Source: UBA3792 sp045114775
GTDB taxonomy: Bacteria; Bacillota; Clostridia; Christensenellales; CAG-138
Length of the DNA: 42,054 nt
Assembly: GCA_045114775.1 (NCBI GenBank)
Contig: JBGULC010000001.1
Location: 1-42,054 of the forward strand
Reading direction: 5' to 3'
The position numbers were made by a program, and so were the translations under genes. The notes under the pieces are model-generated. The model saw nothing but the letters and a program-made list of their open reading frames with translations. It had not been told where the DNA came from and made no database searches. Numbering within the stretch: position 1 is the stretch's first letter; every line of letters starts with the position of its first letter. This document shows positions 8,139 through 15,879 of the stretch, one piece after another.

Positions 8139-9090
8139 AACATTGGTTGATGTACGGAATCTCAAACAGTATTTTCCGGTCAAGGTCGGTTTTGCAAAGA
8201 CGATTCCGCTGAAGGCGGTAGACGACATTTCCTTTACGATCGGAAAGGGTGAAACGCTCGGCTTGGTCGGCGAGTCCGGTTGCGGCAAAACGACGGCGGG
8301 GCGTTCCATCCTGCGGCTCTATAAGCCGACGGCCGGTGAAGTGTACTTCAACGGCGAGCTCGTTACGGAGAAAAACATTCTGCACATGCGCAAAAAGATG
8401 CAGATGGTGTTTCAGGATCCGTATTCGTCACTTGATCCGCGTATGACGGTCGAGGATATCATCGGCGAGCCGCTGGACGTTCATAAGCTTTGCGCGAACC
8501 GCAAGGAACGCCGCGAGCGGATCCTTGAGCTTATGGAGATCGTAGGACTGAACGCGGAGCATGCGACCCGCTATGCACATGAGTTTTCCGGCGGTCAGCG
8601 TCAGCGCATCGGCATTGCGCGCGCGCTGGCGGTCAAGCCAGATTTTATCGTATGCGACGAGCCGGTCTCCGCGCTCGACGTGTCCATTCAGGCGCAGATC
8701 ATCAACATGTTTGAGGAACTGCAGAACAAGCTCGGTGTCGCGTATTTGTTCATCGCGCACGATCTTCTGGTCGTCCATCACATCTCCAAACGCATTGCCG
8801 TCATGTATCTGGGCAAGATCGTGGAGATCGCGGACGCGGATGAGCTGAACGATCACCCGATCCATCCCTATACGGAATCGCTGCTGTCCGCAGTACCGAT
8901 CCCGGACCCGGATGTGACCCGCGCACGCAAGAGGATCATTTTGGAAGGCGATGTGCCGAGTCCTCTGAAGCGCCCGAGCGGATGCCCGTTCCGTACCCGC
9001 TGCCGTTATGCGACGGAGCAGTGCGCGGAAGAGTGCCCGCCCCTCAGTGACCGCGGCGGCAATCATTTGGTTGCGTGCTGGGTCAGATAA
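8131..9090 (+). CDS. oppF: Oligopeptide ABC transporter ATP-binding protein OppF
   Basis: 319 aa. Walker A GESGCGKTT, Q-loop FQDPYSSLDPRM, signature FSGGQRQR, Walker B FIVCDEPVSALD, switch His in AHDL, then the family C-terminal region with a cysteine cluster (CPFRTRC...C...C). ATG 8131 overlaps the end of oppD by eight bases and has GAGGAGG nine bases upstream, so translation is probably coupled. Forms the nucleotide-binding heterodimer with OppD. Confidence 0.94.
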   Translation: MSETLVDVRNLKQYFPVKVGFAKTIPLKAVDDISFTIGKGETLGLVGESGCGKTTAGRSILRLYKPTAGEVYFNGELVTEKNILHMRKKMQMVFQDPYSSLDPRMTVEDIIGEPLDVHKLCANRKERRERILELMEIVGLNAEHATRYAHEFSGGQRQRIGIARALAVKPDFIVCDEPVSALDVSIQAQIINMFEELQNKLGVAYLFIAHDLLVVHHISKRIAVMYLGKIVEIADADELNDHPIHPYTESLLSAVPIPDPDVTRARKRIILEGDVPSPLKRPSGCPFRTRCRYATEQCAEECPPLSDRGGNHLVACWVR

Positions 9091-9143
9091 CACGATAGCT
9101 CCCCGAAAGGGCTATAAATAAAAATCAGGAGGAAAATAGGTAA

Positions 9144-10874
9144 ATGAAGAAGTTTTTAGCACTTCTCCTTGCGGCTTTGATGATGGTTTCGATTGTTGCC
9201 TGCTCAACAAAGCCCGCGGACAACGGCGGTGACGAGACTCCCGCAGAGGAAGCTCCCGATGCCGCAACGCTGGTCAGCAAAGCGTTCATCGACCCGGTCA
9301 AGGCTTGGGCAAAGTATGATGAGCTGATCGCGCAGATCAAGTCGGAGACCGACTTCGCAAAGCGTACCGAGCTGATGCACCAGGCAGAGGATATCCTGAT
9401 GGCGACCAACTGCGTCATCCCGATCTACTACTACAACGACATCTATCTGCAGAAGCCGTATGTAGAGGGCATCTACTCGAACCCGTATGCGACCAAGTTC
9501 TTCATGTATTCGAAGATGACCAACGGCGAGAAGACGCTCCGTCTGCAGCTCTCCAGCGAACCGGATTATCTGGATCCCGCTCTGAACAGCTCGGTTGACG
9601 GCGCCTGCCTCGCGGCGAACTCCTTCTCCGGTCTGTACACCTACAATGCGGAAGGCAAGCCCGTTCCTGCATGTGCGGCGAGTTACACGGTCAGCGAAGA
9701 CGGCTGCACCTACACCGTCACGCTGAAGGAAGGCCTCAAGTGGTCCGACGGTTCCGACCTGACGGCTGCCGACTTCGTCTATGCATGGAAGCGCGCGGCT
9801 GCGGATGAAACCGGCGCCGACTACGCCTACATGTTCGACAACTTCAAGAACTTCCCGGATATCGCGGTCGAAGCTCCCGATGCGCTCACCCTCGTGTTCG
9901 AACTGAACGCGCCGTGCGCATACATGGAAGACCTGATGGCGTTCCCGACCTTCTACCCGGTCAAGCAGTCCGCGGTTGAAGGCTATGCGGATTGGAAGAC
10001 TTCTCCGGGCGGCTGGTGCCAGGAAGCGGGCTTTGTTTCCAACGGCGCATACGTCTGCACCGAGTGGAAGCATGACACCTCCATGACCTACGAGAAGAAC
10101 CCCTACTGGTACGATGCGGACAAGGTCACCGTCGAGAAGCTTGAGTACATGCTCTCTGCGGACGATACGGCGATCTTTGCGGCTTACAATGCGGGCAACC
10201 TCGACTTTGCGGACAGCGTCCCGACCGACGAAGTCGCGAACCTGCTCAGTAACCCCGAATTCCACATCGTCGACGAGCTCGGCACCTACTATGCGGCGTT
10301 CAACTGCAAGAGCAAGATCTTCGAAGGCAAGACCCCGGAACAGGCGGCCTGCATGCGTGAAGCGTTCATGATCCTCATCGACCGTGACTACATCTGCGAG
10401 AACATCGGCCAGACCGGTCAGGTCGCGGCGAACGCGTTCATCCCGCTCGGCATGGCAGACGGCAACGGCGGCGTCTTCAAGAAGACCGCAGAAGAAGGCT
10501 ACTTCGACGCGAAGGCGATCAACGACAAGCACGCGGAGACCGTTGAACGTGCCCGTACGCTCCTGAAGGCAGCGGGCTACAAGTTCGGCGAGGACGGCAA
10601 GCTGACCGCGGGAACCCCGATCCAGCTCGTCTACCTCACCAACACGACCTCCGGTCACATCAAGATCGCGGAATCCATCCAGCAGGACCTCGCAGAGATC
10701 GGCATCGAGCTCAGCATCCAGCAGCAGGATTGGAACGTCTTCCTCGAGGAGCGCAAAGCCGGCAACTTCGACTTCGCGCGTGAAGGCTGGATCGCGGACT
10801 TCAACGACCCGATCAACATGCTCGAGATGTGGACCACCGTTTCCGGCAACAACGACTGCCAGTTCGGTCGGTAA
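9144..10874 (+). CDS. oppA: OppA-type peptide-binding lipoprotein, apparently circularly permuted
   Basis: 576 aa, SBP_bac_5 family. A signal peptide ends in the lipobox IVAC with Cys20, so it is a membrane-anchored lipoprotein that hands substrate to OppBC. Odd order: residues about 48-125 (AWAKYDELIAQIK ... IPIYYYNDIY ... FFMYSKM) are what normally ends an OppA. The usual mature N-terminus (TLRLQLSSEPDYLDPALNSS) begins only at residue 131, and the protein stops after MWTTVSGNNDCQFGR, exactly where the displaced segment would normally continue. All parts occur once and total length is normal, so this is a permutation rather than a truncation, or else a misassembly. In OppA folds the N- and C-terminal parts pack in one lobe, so it could still fold. 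Own ribosome binding site AGGAGG 15 bases upstream. Confidence 0.9.
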   Translation: MKKFLALLLAALMMVSIVACSTKPADNGGDETPAEEAPDAATLVSKAFIDPVKAWAKYDELIAQIKSETDFAKRTELMHQAEDILMATNCVIPIYYYNDIYLQKPYVEGIYSNPYATKFFMYSKMTNGEKTLRLQLSSEPDYLDPALNSSVDGACLAANSFSGLYTYNAEGKPVPACAASYTVSEDGCTYTVTLKEGLKWSDGSDLTAADFVYAWKRAAADETGADYAYMFDNFKNFPDIAVEAPDALTLVFELNAPCAYMEDLMAFPTFYPVKQSAVEGYADWKTSPGGWCQEAGFVSNGAYVCTEWKHDTSMTYEKNPYWYDADKVTVEKLEYMLSADDTAIFAAYNAGNLDFADSVPTDEVANLLSNPEFHIVDELGTYYAAFNCKSKIFEGKTPEQAACMREAFMILIDRDYICENIGQTGQVAANAFIPLGMADGNGGVFKKTAEEGYFDAKAINDKHAETVERARTLLKAAGYKFGEDGKLTAGTPIQLVYLTNTTSGHIKIAESIQQDLAEIGIELSIQQQDWNVFLEERKAGNFDFAREGWIADFNDPINMLEMWTTVSGNNDCQFGR

Positions 10875-10892
10875 TCCTTGATTGGCAACACG

Positions 10893-10922
10893 AAAAAGCA
10901 CCGGAGAGATCCGGTGCTTTTT
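10893..10922 (+). terminator. Terminator of the opp operon
   Basis: AAAAAGCACCGG / CCGGTGCTTTTT, a 12-bp stem with a six-base loop, 18 bases after the oppA stop. Confidence 0.93.
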
Positions 10923-10963
10923 CTGTCGTGCATGTATTGTATTTGTGTACCTCCGTCGAGGTG

Positions 10964-11605
10964 TTACCAGAAATGAATCACGCCGTCGAGCTTGTACTTT
11001 TTGTACCGCTGCACGAACGTATCAATGGAGCAGACGATCGGTTCGCCCTCCTTGTAACGTCTGCCGTTTACGGTCTGCGCATAGCTGTCGGAGAAGTAGA
11101 CCTTGCCGTTCTCGATGCCGTGGATGAACAGCACATGCCCGTATCTCTTTCCCGCCTTGCTTGTGCCCTTTTCGAAGCCGACGAGGATGTTCCGCGCGTG
11201 CGGATCCTCAGACGCGATCGTCGTCAGGGCTTTCTTCAGACTGTACTTCCTGGCAGGATACGCGGTGATCTTATAACCGCCGGAGGTCTCGGTTTTGTTC
11301 TTGTAGATATCGAAGGCACGGTTTCCGTTGCTGCCGATATATTTGGTGTTGATCCCGAGTACGACCAACTGCATTCCGACGTACCGGCCGCATTTGCCTT
11401 TGAAAGATTTGACTCTTGCCCTCTTCTTTGCATTCTTATAGGTCGAGGAGATCTGTTCCCTGAGTTCAGCATCTTTCGTCTCCCTGTCGAGGTCCGGTAC
11501 AACGAGGACAGCATGTGCGTCTGCCGCAGCAGCATTGGGCAGCAGCGGCGCGGTGAGACACAAAGCAGCCGTGACAGTCACGGCAAAGCGCTTCAGTGCA
11601 TGCAA
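10964..11605 (-). CDS. Secreted CHAP/NlpC-P60-like cysteine hydrolase candidate
   Basis: 213 aa. A signal peptide (residues 1-27, cut after NAAA) implies export. The mature part has CGRYVGMQL with Cys72 at a helix start and GHVLFIHGIENGKVYFSDSY with His157 followed by strand-like residues. This Cys...His order and spacing fits a papain-like amidase fold of the CHAP/NlpC-P60 type, but the match is by eye. Likely role: peptidoglycan or peptide hydrolysis outside the cell. TTG 11605 is chosen because GGAGG lies seven bases upstream; the in-frame GTG at 11614 overlaps that site. Confidence 0.65.
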   Translation of the reverse strand: MHALKRFAVTVTAALCLTAPLLPNAAAADAHAVLVVPDLDRETKDAELREQISSTYKNAKKRARVKSFKGKCGRYVGMQLVVLGINTKYIGSNGNRAFDIYKNKTETSGGYKITAYPARKYSLKKALTTIASEDPHARNILVGFEKGTSKAGKRYGHVLFIHGIENGKVYFSDSYAQTVNGRRYKEGEPIVCSIDTFVQRYKKYKLDGVIHFW

Positions 11606-11759
11606 ACGATCCACCTCCTTTGTGGCCGTATCTTAGCACAATTTTCTGCGCTTGTGCCGATTTTCGACGTTTCTTTATAATGTGTTTTCAAAATATCCGA
11701 TTATTCATACCGACGTTACAAAATGGTCAAAAACTGTCAATTTCGTTTCATAAAACGGT

Positions 11760-11793
11760 AAAAAATCAGCACGGGATCTTTGTCCCGTGCTGA
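11760..11793 (-). terminator. Terminator after the M15 peptidase gene
   Basis: TCAGCACGGGA / TCCCGTGCTGA stem followed, on the minus strand, by six T. It lies just past the stop of the minus-strand gene. Confidence 0.92.
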
Positions 11794-11803
11794 AGGTCGC
11801 AGT

Positions 11804-13216
11804 TTACGGATTGGCAGCAGCCGCAGGCTTGGAATGCGATGGGGAGACTTCCGGCGCAGAGGTGCTTGTGACCGGCGCTGCATACTCGAATATCTTCCGA
11901 AGTCCGTATTTTTTGTCATCGTGCTTGTAGGTCACGAACTCACTGAGACAGAAATGCATCGCGTCGCTCGTCGATTTATAGTAATGCGCCCAATCAAAGC
12001 CTGCGCGGAAGAAGCCCAGTTCGTAGAGCAGATAGTTCACACAGGTCTCAGGTACGCCGTTCGGATCGCATTTATACGATCCGTCGTAGGTGAAATCATA
12101 GAACGGCACGCCGTTTTCCGTGAGGATGCCGTTATAAACAAGGTGTCCCTTGACGTCGTCGTCTATGACAGCCGTGTTCTTGTCGTTGTTCTTGTTCGGT
12201 CCCATCGAGGCGTTTACATCGACTGCTGTGCCGAACGTATGATGGCTGATCGCTTTGAGACTCGAGGTGAATCGAGAGACGTAGCAACCGTTGTACTCCG
12301 TGATCAGCGCAATCGCCGGGATCACGCCGGTGTCGCCGTTCGTGCCGTGTACGCGCAGGAAACTTGTATTCAGGTATTCAAAGGCCTTTTCAAAATACGG
12401 GACCGCATCGACGTGCATCCGCCACGGCATGCCGTCCGGATAGCCCGGTTTCTCGACGATGTAGGTCTTTTCCCATTCGGGATCGGCCAGAATGTAGCGC
12501 CCGTTCACCCATTGGTAACGGTAGAGAAAGCGCTCGTCCGAGCCGAAGAACTGCAGCGCTTCCGGATAGGAATCGGGGAACTGCTCCCGCGTGATTGTTT
12601 CCCACTCCTCGCCGACGACATAGAATTGACAACGGTAAACCTCAATCCCGCGCGAGCCGTTGACGGATGCTGTGATCTTCAGCGTATGCACGCCGACCAA
12701 CAACTCGGAAAAATCGATCAGATCCGAAAGAGAGGTCCCCTCGTCGGTGTTTGCTTCGGTCAGGGTATAGACGCCGACGCGTTCGTTCTTGAAATGAACG
12801 GTTTTCTTATAAGGATAGGGGGGCTGACTGTTGTGCGCGCATGAGATCGATACGGTCACGCTGTCCAGAGGATAGTTTGAAAGCACCTTGCCGCCGATCG
12901 AATAGGCTTGTCCGAGGGGCAGGACCGCGCCGTTTTCCGGCATCGGATACGCGTCGTCCGTGCGAAAATCCAGAGCAAGATCCGGCGGGGGCGTGGTGAC
13001 GCGTTTCAAGGGCACAACGCTGTCGTCATAAACCACGAGTTCCTCGTTTTCATCCGCAGGAGCGGCGACGGAATACTCCGGCATGTCGGCGTCTGCGGGG
13101 ACGGCTGTGCCGGGGTCGCCCGAAAAGACGGCGATCAAAACTACGCCGATGCACAGCAGCACGCCCAAAAGCGCACCGATCAGGATCGTCTGTTTTTTAC
13201 TCCAGGGGATCTTCAA
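11804..13216 (-). CDS. Membrane-anchored M15-type D-Ala-D-Ala carboxypeptidase
   Basis: 470 aa. A single N-terminal membrane segment (residues 10-31) is followed by an acidic, Pro-rich linker, then a beta-rich, Ig-like region (about 95-200) and a C-terminal peptidase domain. The M15 zinc motif SHHTFGTAVDVN supplies His326 and Asp333 (pattern SxHxxGxAxD); His421 in DAMHF is the third zinc ligand. This matches VanY/LAS-type enzymes that trim D-Ala or cut peptide cross-links in the wall. The gene stands alone, so wall maintenance is more likely than vancomycin resistance. The start ATG follows GGAGAGCGTTTGAAG, a reasonable ribosome binding site. Confidence 0.85.
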   Translation of the reverse strand: MKIPWSKKQTILIGALLGVLLCIGVVLIAVFSGDPGTAVPADADMPEYSVAAPADENEELVVYDDSVVPLKRVTTPPPDLALDFRTDDAYPMPENGAVLPLGQAYSIGGKVLSNYPLDSVTVSISCAHNSQPPYPYKKTVHFKNERVGVYTLTEANTDEGTSLSDLIDFSELLVGVHTLKITASVNGSRGIEVYRCQFYVVGEEWETITREQFPDSYPEALQFFGSDERFLYRYQWVNGRYILADPEWEKTYIVEKPGYPDGMPWRMHVDAVPYFEKAFEYLNTSFLRVHGTNGDTGVIPAIALITEYNGCYVSRFTSSLKAISHHTFGTAVDVNASMGPNKNNDKNTAVIDDDVKGHLVYNGILTENGVPFYDFTYDGSYKCDPNGVPETCVNYLLYELGFFRAGFDWAHYYKSTSDAMHFCLSEFVTYKHDDKKYGLRKIFEYAAPVTSTSAPEVSPSHSKPAAAANP

Positions 13217-13265
13217 ACGCTCTCCGTTCCGCGGACCGACAGGATCCGCCTTGATTCGATATCTT

Positions 13266-13297
13266 ATTATAACATCTGCTTTTCAAAGAGTTGTCAA
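13266..13297 (-). promoter_or_regulatory. Promoter of the M15 peptidase gene
   Basis: Minus strand: TTGACA, 20-bp spacer, extended -10 TGTTATAAT. The spacer is long, so the TG extension may matter. Confidence 0.6.
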
Positions 13298-13334
13298 CAG
13301 AATGTGAACAAATCCGTCGACGGAAAAGAATTTA

Positions 13335-13362
13335 CAAAAAAACCCGTCCGTGCGGACGGGTT
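13335..13362 (-). terminator. Terminator after the DUF1508 gene
   Basis: AAACCCGTCC / GGACGGGTTT with loop GTGC; the minus strand continues into seven T. It begins 15 bases beyond the stop. Confidence 0.92.
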
Positions 13363-13376
13363 TCAGTGTACTGCGA

Positions 13377-13748
13377 TTATGCTTCGACCTTGACGACGGG
13401 CGCTTCGGGCGCGTTCTTCTTGATGCTCTCGATGCCTTTGAGACAGCTTGCCTTAGCCTTGTAGCTCTCGCCGGTTGCGATGATTTCGCCGTTCTTGGCC
13501 TTCAGACGGAAGCGGAATTCGCCCGCCTTGTCCTTATAAACTTCAAACTTCGGATGCTTTTTTGCCTCGAATCCCTCAACGGTCTGATCCTCGATCTCGC
13601 CGAGGCAGGACTTTCTGACACTCTCGATGCCGCTCATGCATGCTTTTTCGGTGGTGTAGATCTCACTGACCGCGATGATCTCGCCGTTGCCGGCCTTCAG
13701 ATTGAACTTGATACCGGACTTTACTTCTTTGACTTCAAACTTTCCCAT
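13377..13748 (-). CDS. DUF1508 (YegP-like) tandem-domain protein
   Basis: 123 aa made of two copies of the about 50-residue DUF1508 unit. Copy 1 runs KFEVKEVKSGIKFNLKAGNGEIIAVSEIY...GIESVRKS and copy 2 KFEVYKDKAGEFRFRLKAKNGEIIATGESY...GIESIKK. Each has the hallmark F-x-LKAxNGEII(A/L) and a Cys in the following helix. YegP is a small protein of unknown role. Start ATG 13748 is favoured because AAAGGA lies eight bases upstream; the ATG at 13754 is only two bases from it. A strong promoter and terminator suggest a well-expressed single gene. Confidence 0.88.
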   Translation of the reverse strand: MGKFEVKEVKSGIKFNLKAGNGEIIAVSEIYTTEKACMSGIESVRKSCLGEIEDQTVEGFEAKKHPKFEVYKDKAGEFRFRLKAKNGEIIATGESYKAKASCLKGIESIKKNAPEAPVVKVEA

Positions 13749-13841
13749 GATCATGTTCCTTTCTGCGTTATGAATTTGACGGACATACGGCCCGCCGCGT
13801 GCCGATTTCTTTGATCCGGGCTTGTGCCCGTTTCCTGTTTC

Positions 13842-13871
13842 AGTATAGCGCGATTTGTGCTCATTTGTCAA
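13842..13871 (-). promoter_or_regulatory. Promoter of the DUF1508 gene
   Basis: Minus strand: perfect TTGACA, 18-bp spacer, TATACT. About 90 nt of leader before the start codon. Confidence 0.78.
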
Positions 13872-14116
13872 GATGAACGGGCGCAAAATATATATTTTTC
13901 CGACACGTTTCGCAGAGACGCTGTCACTTCGGACGGCGCATGGAAAAATCATATGAGAAATTTGGAAAAAAACCGGCAAACCGTCAAACCGGATCGCGGC
14001 GAGCTGCGTCTATACAACGTAGCCGAAAACGTATAAACGCTTTTCAAACGCCGCAGTTTATGGCACAATAATATAAATATAGTGTAAAAAACAAACGGAG
14101 AAAGGAACACAAAAAC

Positions 14117-15010
14117 ATGAAACGAATCGTCATTTTTGTACTTGCAGCGCTGATGCTGCTGTCTGTTGCCTGCAGCGCCGAACCCGCGGCCGATAAAACG
14201 GCAGGCGCAAGACGGAGAACGGAGAACACAACAAGCCGTCCGACCGAGCAAACGGGGAGCAAGCCGACGGCAAAGCCCACGAGGAAGCCGACGCCGGAGC
14301 CGACGCCCACGCCGACGCCCGCCGTGTCCATCGACTGGACGGAGCTGGTCCTTCCCTATACGGACGAACAGGGCTATACCTATGAGATCACGATCCGGCT
14401 CAGTCCGTTTATTCTGCTTTCCAATACGGATATTTTGGAAAAGGCATGGAGCGAGGTCTCGAAGGGAAGGGAACTGCCGTCTTACGACAGCTGGTACGTA
14501 AAGCCGGGCATATACGGGTATCCTACGCTTTATGCAAAGGCATATGATACGAACTTGAATAAGGATATGCTTTGTACGGACGGGCTCAGCGATATGTATT
14601 ACAGCGTCGGGTCGATCTCGATCCGGAATACGACTGAAGGCTGGTCGATCACCGAGCAAAACGCGAGGAACGTTGTGATCCCCATGCGTTACGGAGCGGA
14701 TAAGAAGCTGAACACCGGAACGGATCACTTCGGATTTCTCGGCTGCAGGATCATCTATTCCAATCAGACGGAGACCTTTTTGCGCGGATTGCGGGTCGAT
14801 GCGTACATGAGCAAAGATAAATGGGGGCCCTCGCCCTTCGTGCTGATGGCGGCGGAGGTGTTCTCTCCCAATTTCCCTAACGGCGCGTATTACGACTTCC
14901 TCCTCAACCATGTGACGATCGGCGGCACAAGGGATACATGGATCAAGCAGGTGGTCCCTGAGACACGGCTGGGGGTCATCGGAAAGGACGGCAAATACGT
15001 CCGTCCGTGA
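14117..15010 (+). CDS. Lipoprotein with Thr/Pro-rich linker, function unknown
   Basis: 297 aa. Signal peptide with lipobox SVAC (Cys19), then a low-complexity linker (residues 22-71) rich in Thr, Pro, Lys and Arg, ending in PEPTPTPTP, as in surface lipoproteins of Clostridia. The remaining 220 residues form a globular domain with many aromatic and beta-type stretches (KAWSEVSKG, DSWYVKPGIYGYPTLY, GFLGCRIIYSN). I do not recognise the family. GGAGAAAGGAAC lies upstream of the ATG. Single gene with its own terminator; an exposed envelope protein is inferred. Confidence 0.82.
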   Translation: MKRIVIFVLAALMLLSVACSAEPAADKTAGARRRTENTTSRPTEQTGSKPTAKPTRKPTPEPTPTPTPAVSIDWTELVLPYTDEQGYTYEITIRLSPFILLSNTDILEKAWSEVSKGRELPSYDSWYVKPGIYGYPTLYAKAYDTNLNKDMLCTDGLSDMYYSVGSISIRNTTEGWSITEQNARNVVIPMRYGADKKLNTGTDHFGFLGCRIIYSNQTETFLRGLRVDAYMSKDKWGPSPFVLMAAEVFSPNFPNGAYYDFLLNHVTIGGTRDTWIKQVVPETRLGVIGKDGKYVRP

Positions 15011-15026
15011 CACGTGGGGAATCCGT

Positions 15027-15061
15027 GAGCCGGGATGGCAAAAGCCATCCCGGCTCTTTTG
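15027..15061 (+). terminator. Terminator after the lipoprotein gene
   Basis: GAGCCGGGATGGC / GCCATCCCGGCTC, 13-bp stem, AAAA loop, TTTT tail, 16 bases after the stop. Confidence 0.9.
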
Positions 15062-15123
15062 CGCAATCACCGCTTTCCGCGCGTTTTCATACGATAAAGA
15101 ACGGGGGAGAAAGGAGGCGGGCA

Positions 15124-15879
15124 ATGGGCGAAGCGATCAAGGGACTGATCGTTCCGTTCCTCGGAACGTCAATCGGCGCGGCGGCGGTGCTGTTCCTGAA
15201 AAACGGGATTCCGAAGCGCGTTTCGGGCTATCTTTCCGACGCGGCGGCGGGCGTCATGGCGGCGGCTGCAATCTTCAGCCTGCTGATTCCCGCGATGGAA
15301 CAGACGCAAAATGCGGGCGGCGCCCCGTGGATCCCGGCGTGCGCAGGGTTTGCGCTCGGCGTCGCGCTGCTCGCGCTCTGGGACCGCGCTTCGGAACGGA
15401 TCGGAAGCCGGGGGACTGTTTCGCATTCCACGCGCATGCTCGTGCTTTCGGTGAGCCTCCACAACATTCCGGAGGGTATGGCGGTCGGCGCGGCGTACGC
15501 GGGTCTCCTGTCCGGGAAAACGACCGTGACGGCGGCGGGCGCGTTCGCGCTGGCGCTCGGGATCGCGCTGCAGAACCTGCCCGAAGGCGCGATCATCTCA
15601 CTGCCGCTCAATGCGTCCGGCGTGGGAAGGGGGAAAGCGTTTCTTTACGGCGTGCTTTCGGGCGCGTCCGAGCCGATCGCAGGCGCGCTGACGATCCTTC
15701 TGTCGCGCTTTGCCGTGCCTGCGCTGCCATGGCTTTTGTCCTTCGCCGCAGGCGCGATGGCGTACGTGACCGGCTTTGAGCTGCTGCCGGAGACGTATAA
15801 AGAGCGCCCCGTTTTCGGAACGCTCTTCGTGCTCATAGGCTTTGCCCTGATGACGGGCATGGATATTCTGCTCGGCTAA
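15124..15879 (+). CDS. ZIP family divalent metal transporter
   Basis: 251 aa, about eight hydrophobic segments. The ZIP metal site is clear: SLHNIPEGMAVG in one helix and LQNLPEGAIISLPL in the next. ZIP proteins bring zinc, iron or manganese into the cytoplasm; this one resembles the ZupT/GufA group. ATG 15124 follows GGAGG by six bases; the frame extends further upstream but that part overlaps the preceding terminator. The stop overlaps that of the convergent ABC-F gene by a few bases. Confidence 0.9.
   Translation: MGEAIKGLIVPFLGTSIGAAAVLFLKNGIPKRVSGYLSDAAAGVMAAAAIFSLLIPAMEQTQNAGGAPWIPACAGFALGVALLALWDRASERIGSRGTVSHSTRMLVLSVSLHNIPEGMAVGAAYAGLLSGKTTVTAAGAFALALGIALQNLPEGAIISLPLNASGVGRGKAFLYGVLSGASEPIAGALTILLSRFAVPALPWLLSFAAGAMAYVTGFELLPETYKERPVFGTLFVLIGFALMTGMDILLG

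Noticed and set aside
9204..10901. 565-codon minus-strand frame opposite oppA
   Set aside because: Low-complexity, charged sequence with no motifs; caused by codon bias of the real gene.
11804..13216. Vancomycin-resistance vanY
   Set aside because: The M15 motif fits, but no vanH/A/X or VanRS genes are near and an Ig-like region is present; a wall-maintenance peptidase is likelier.
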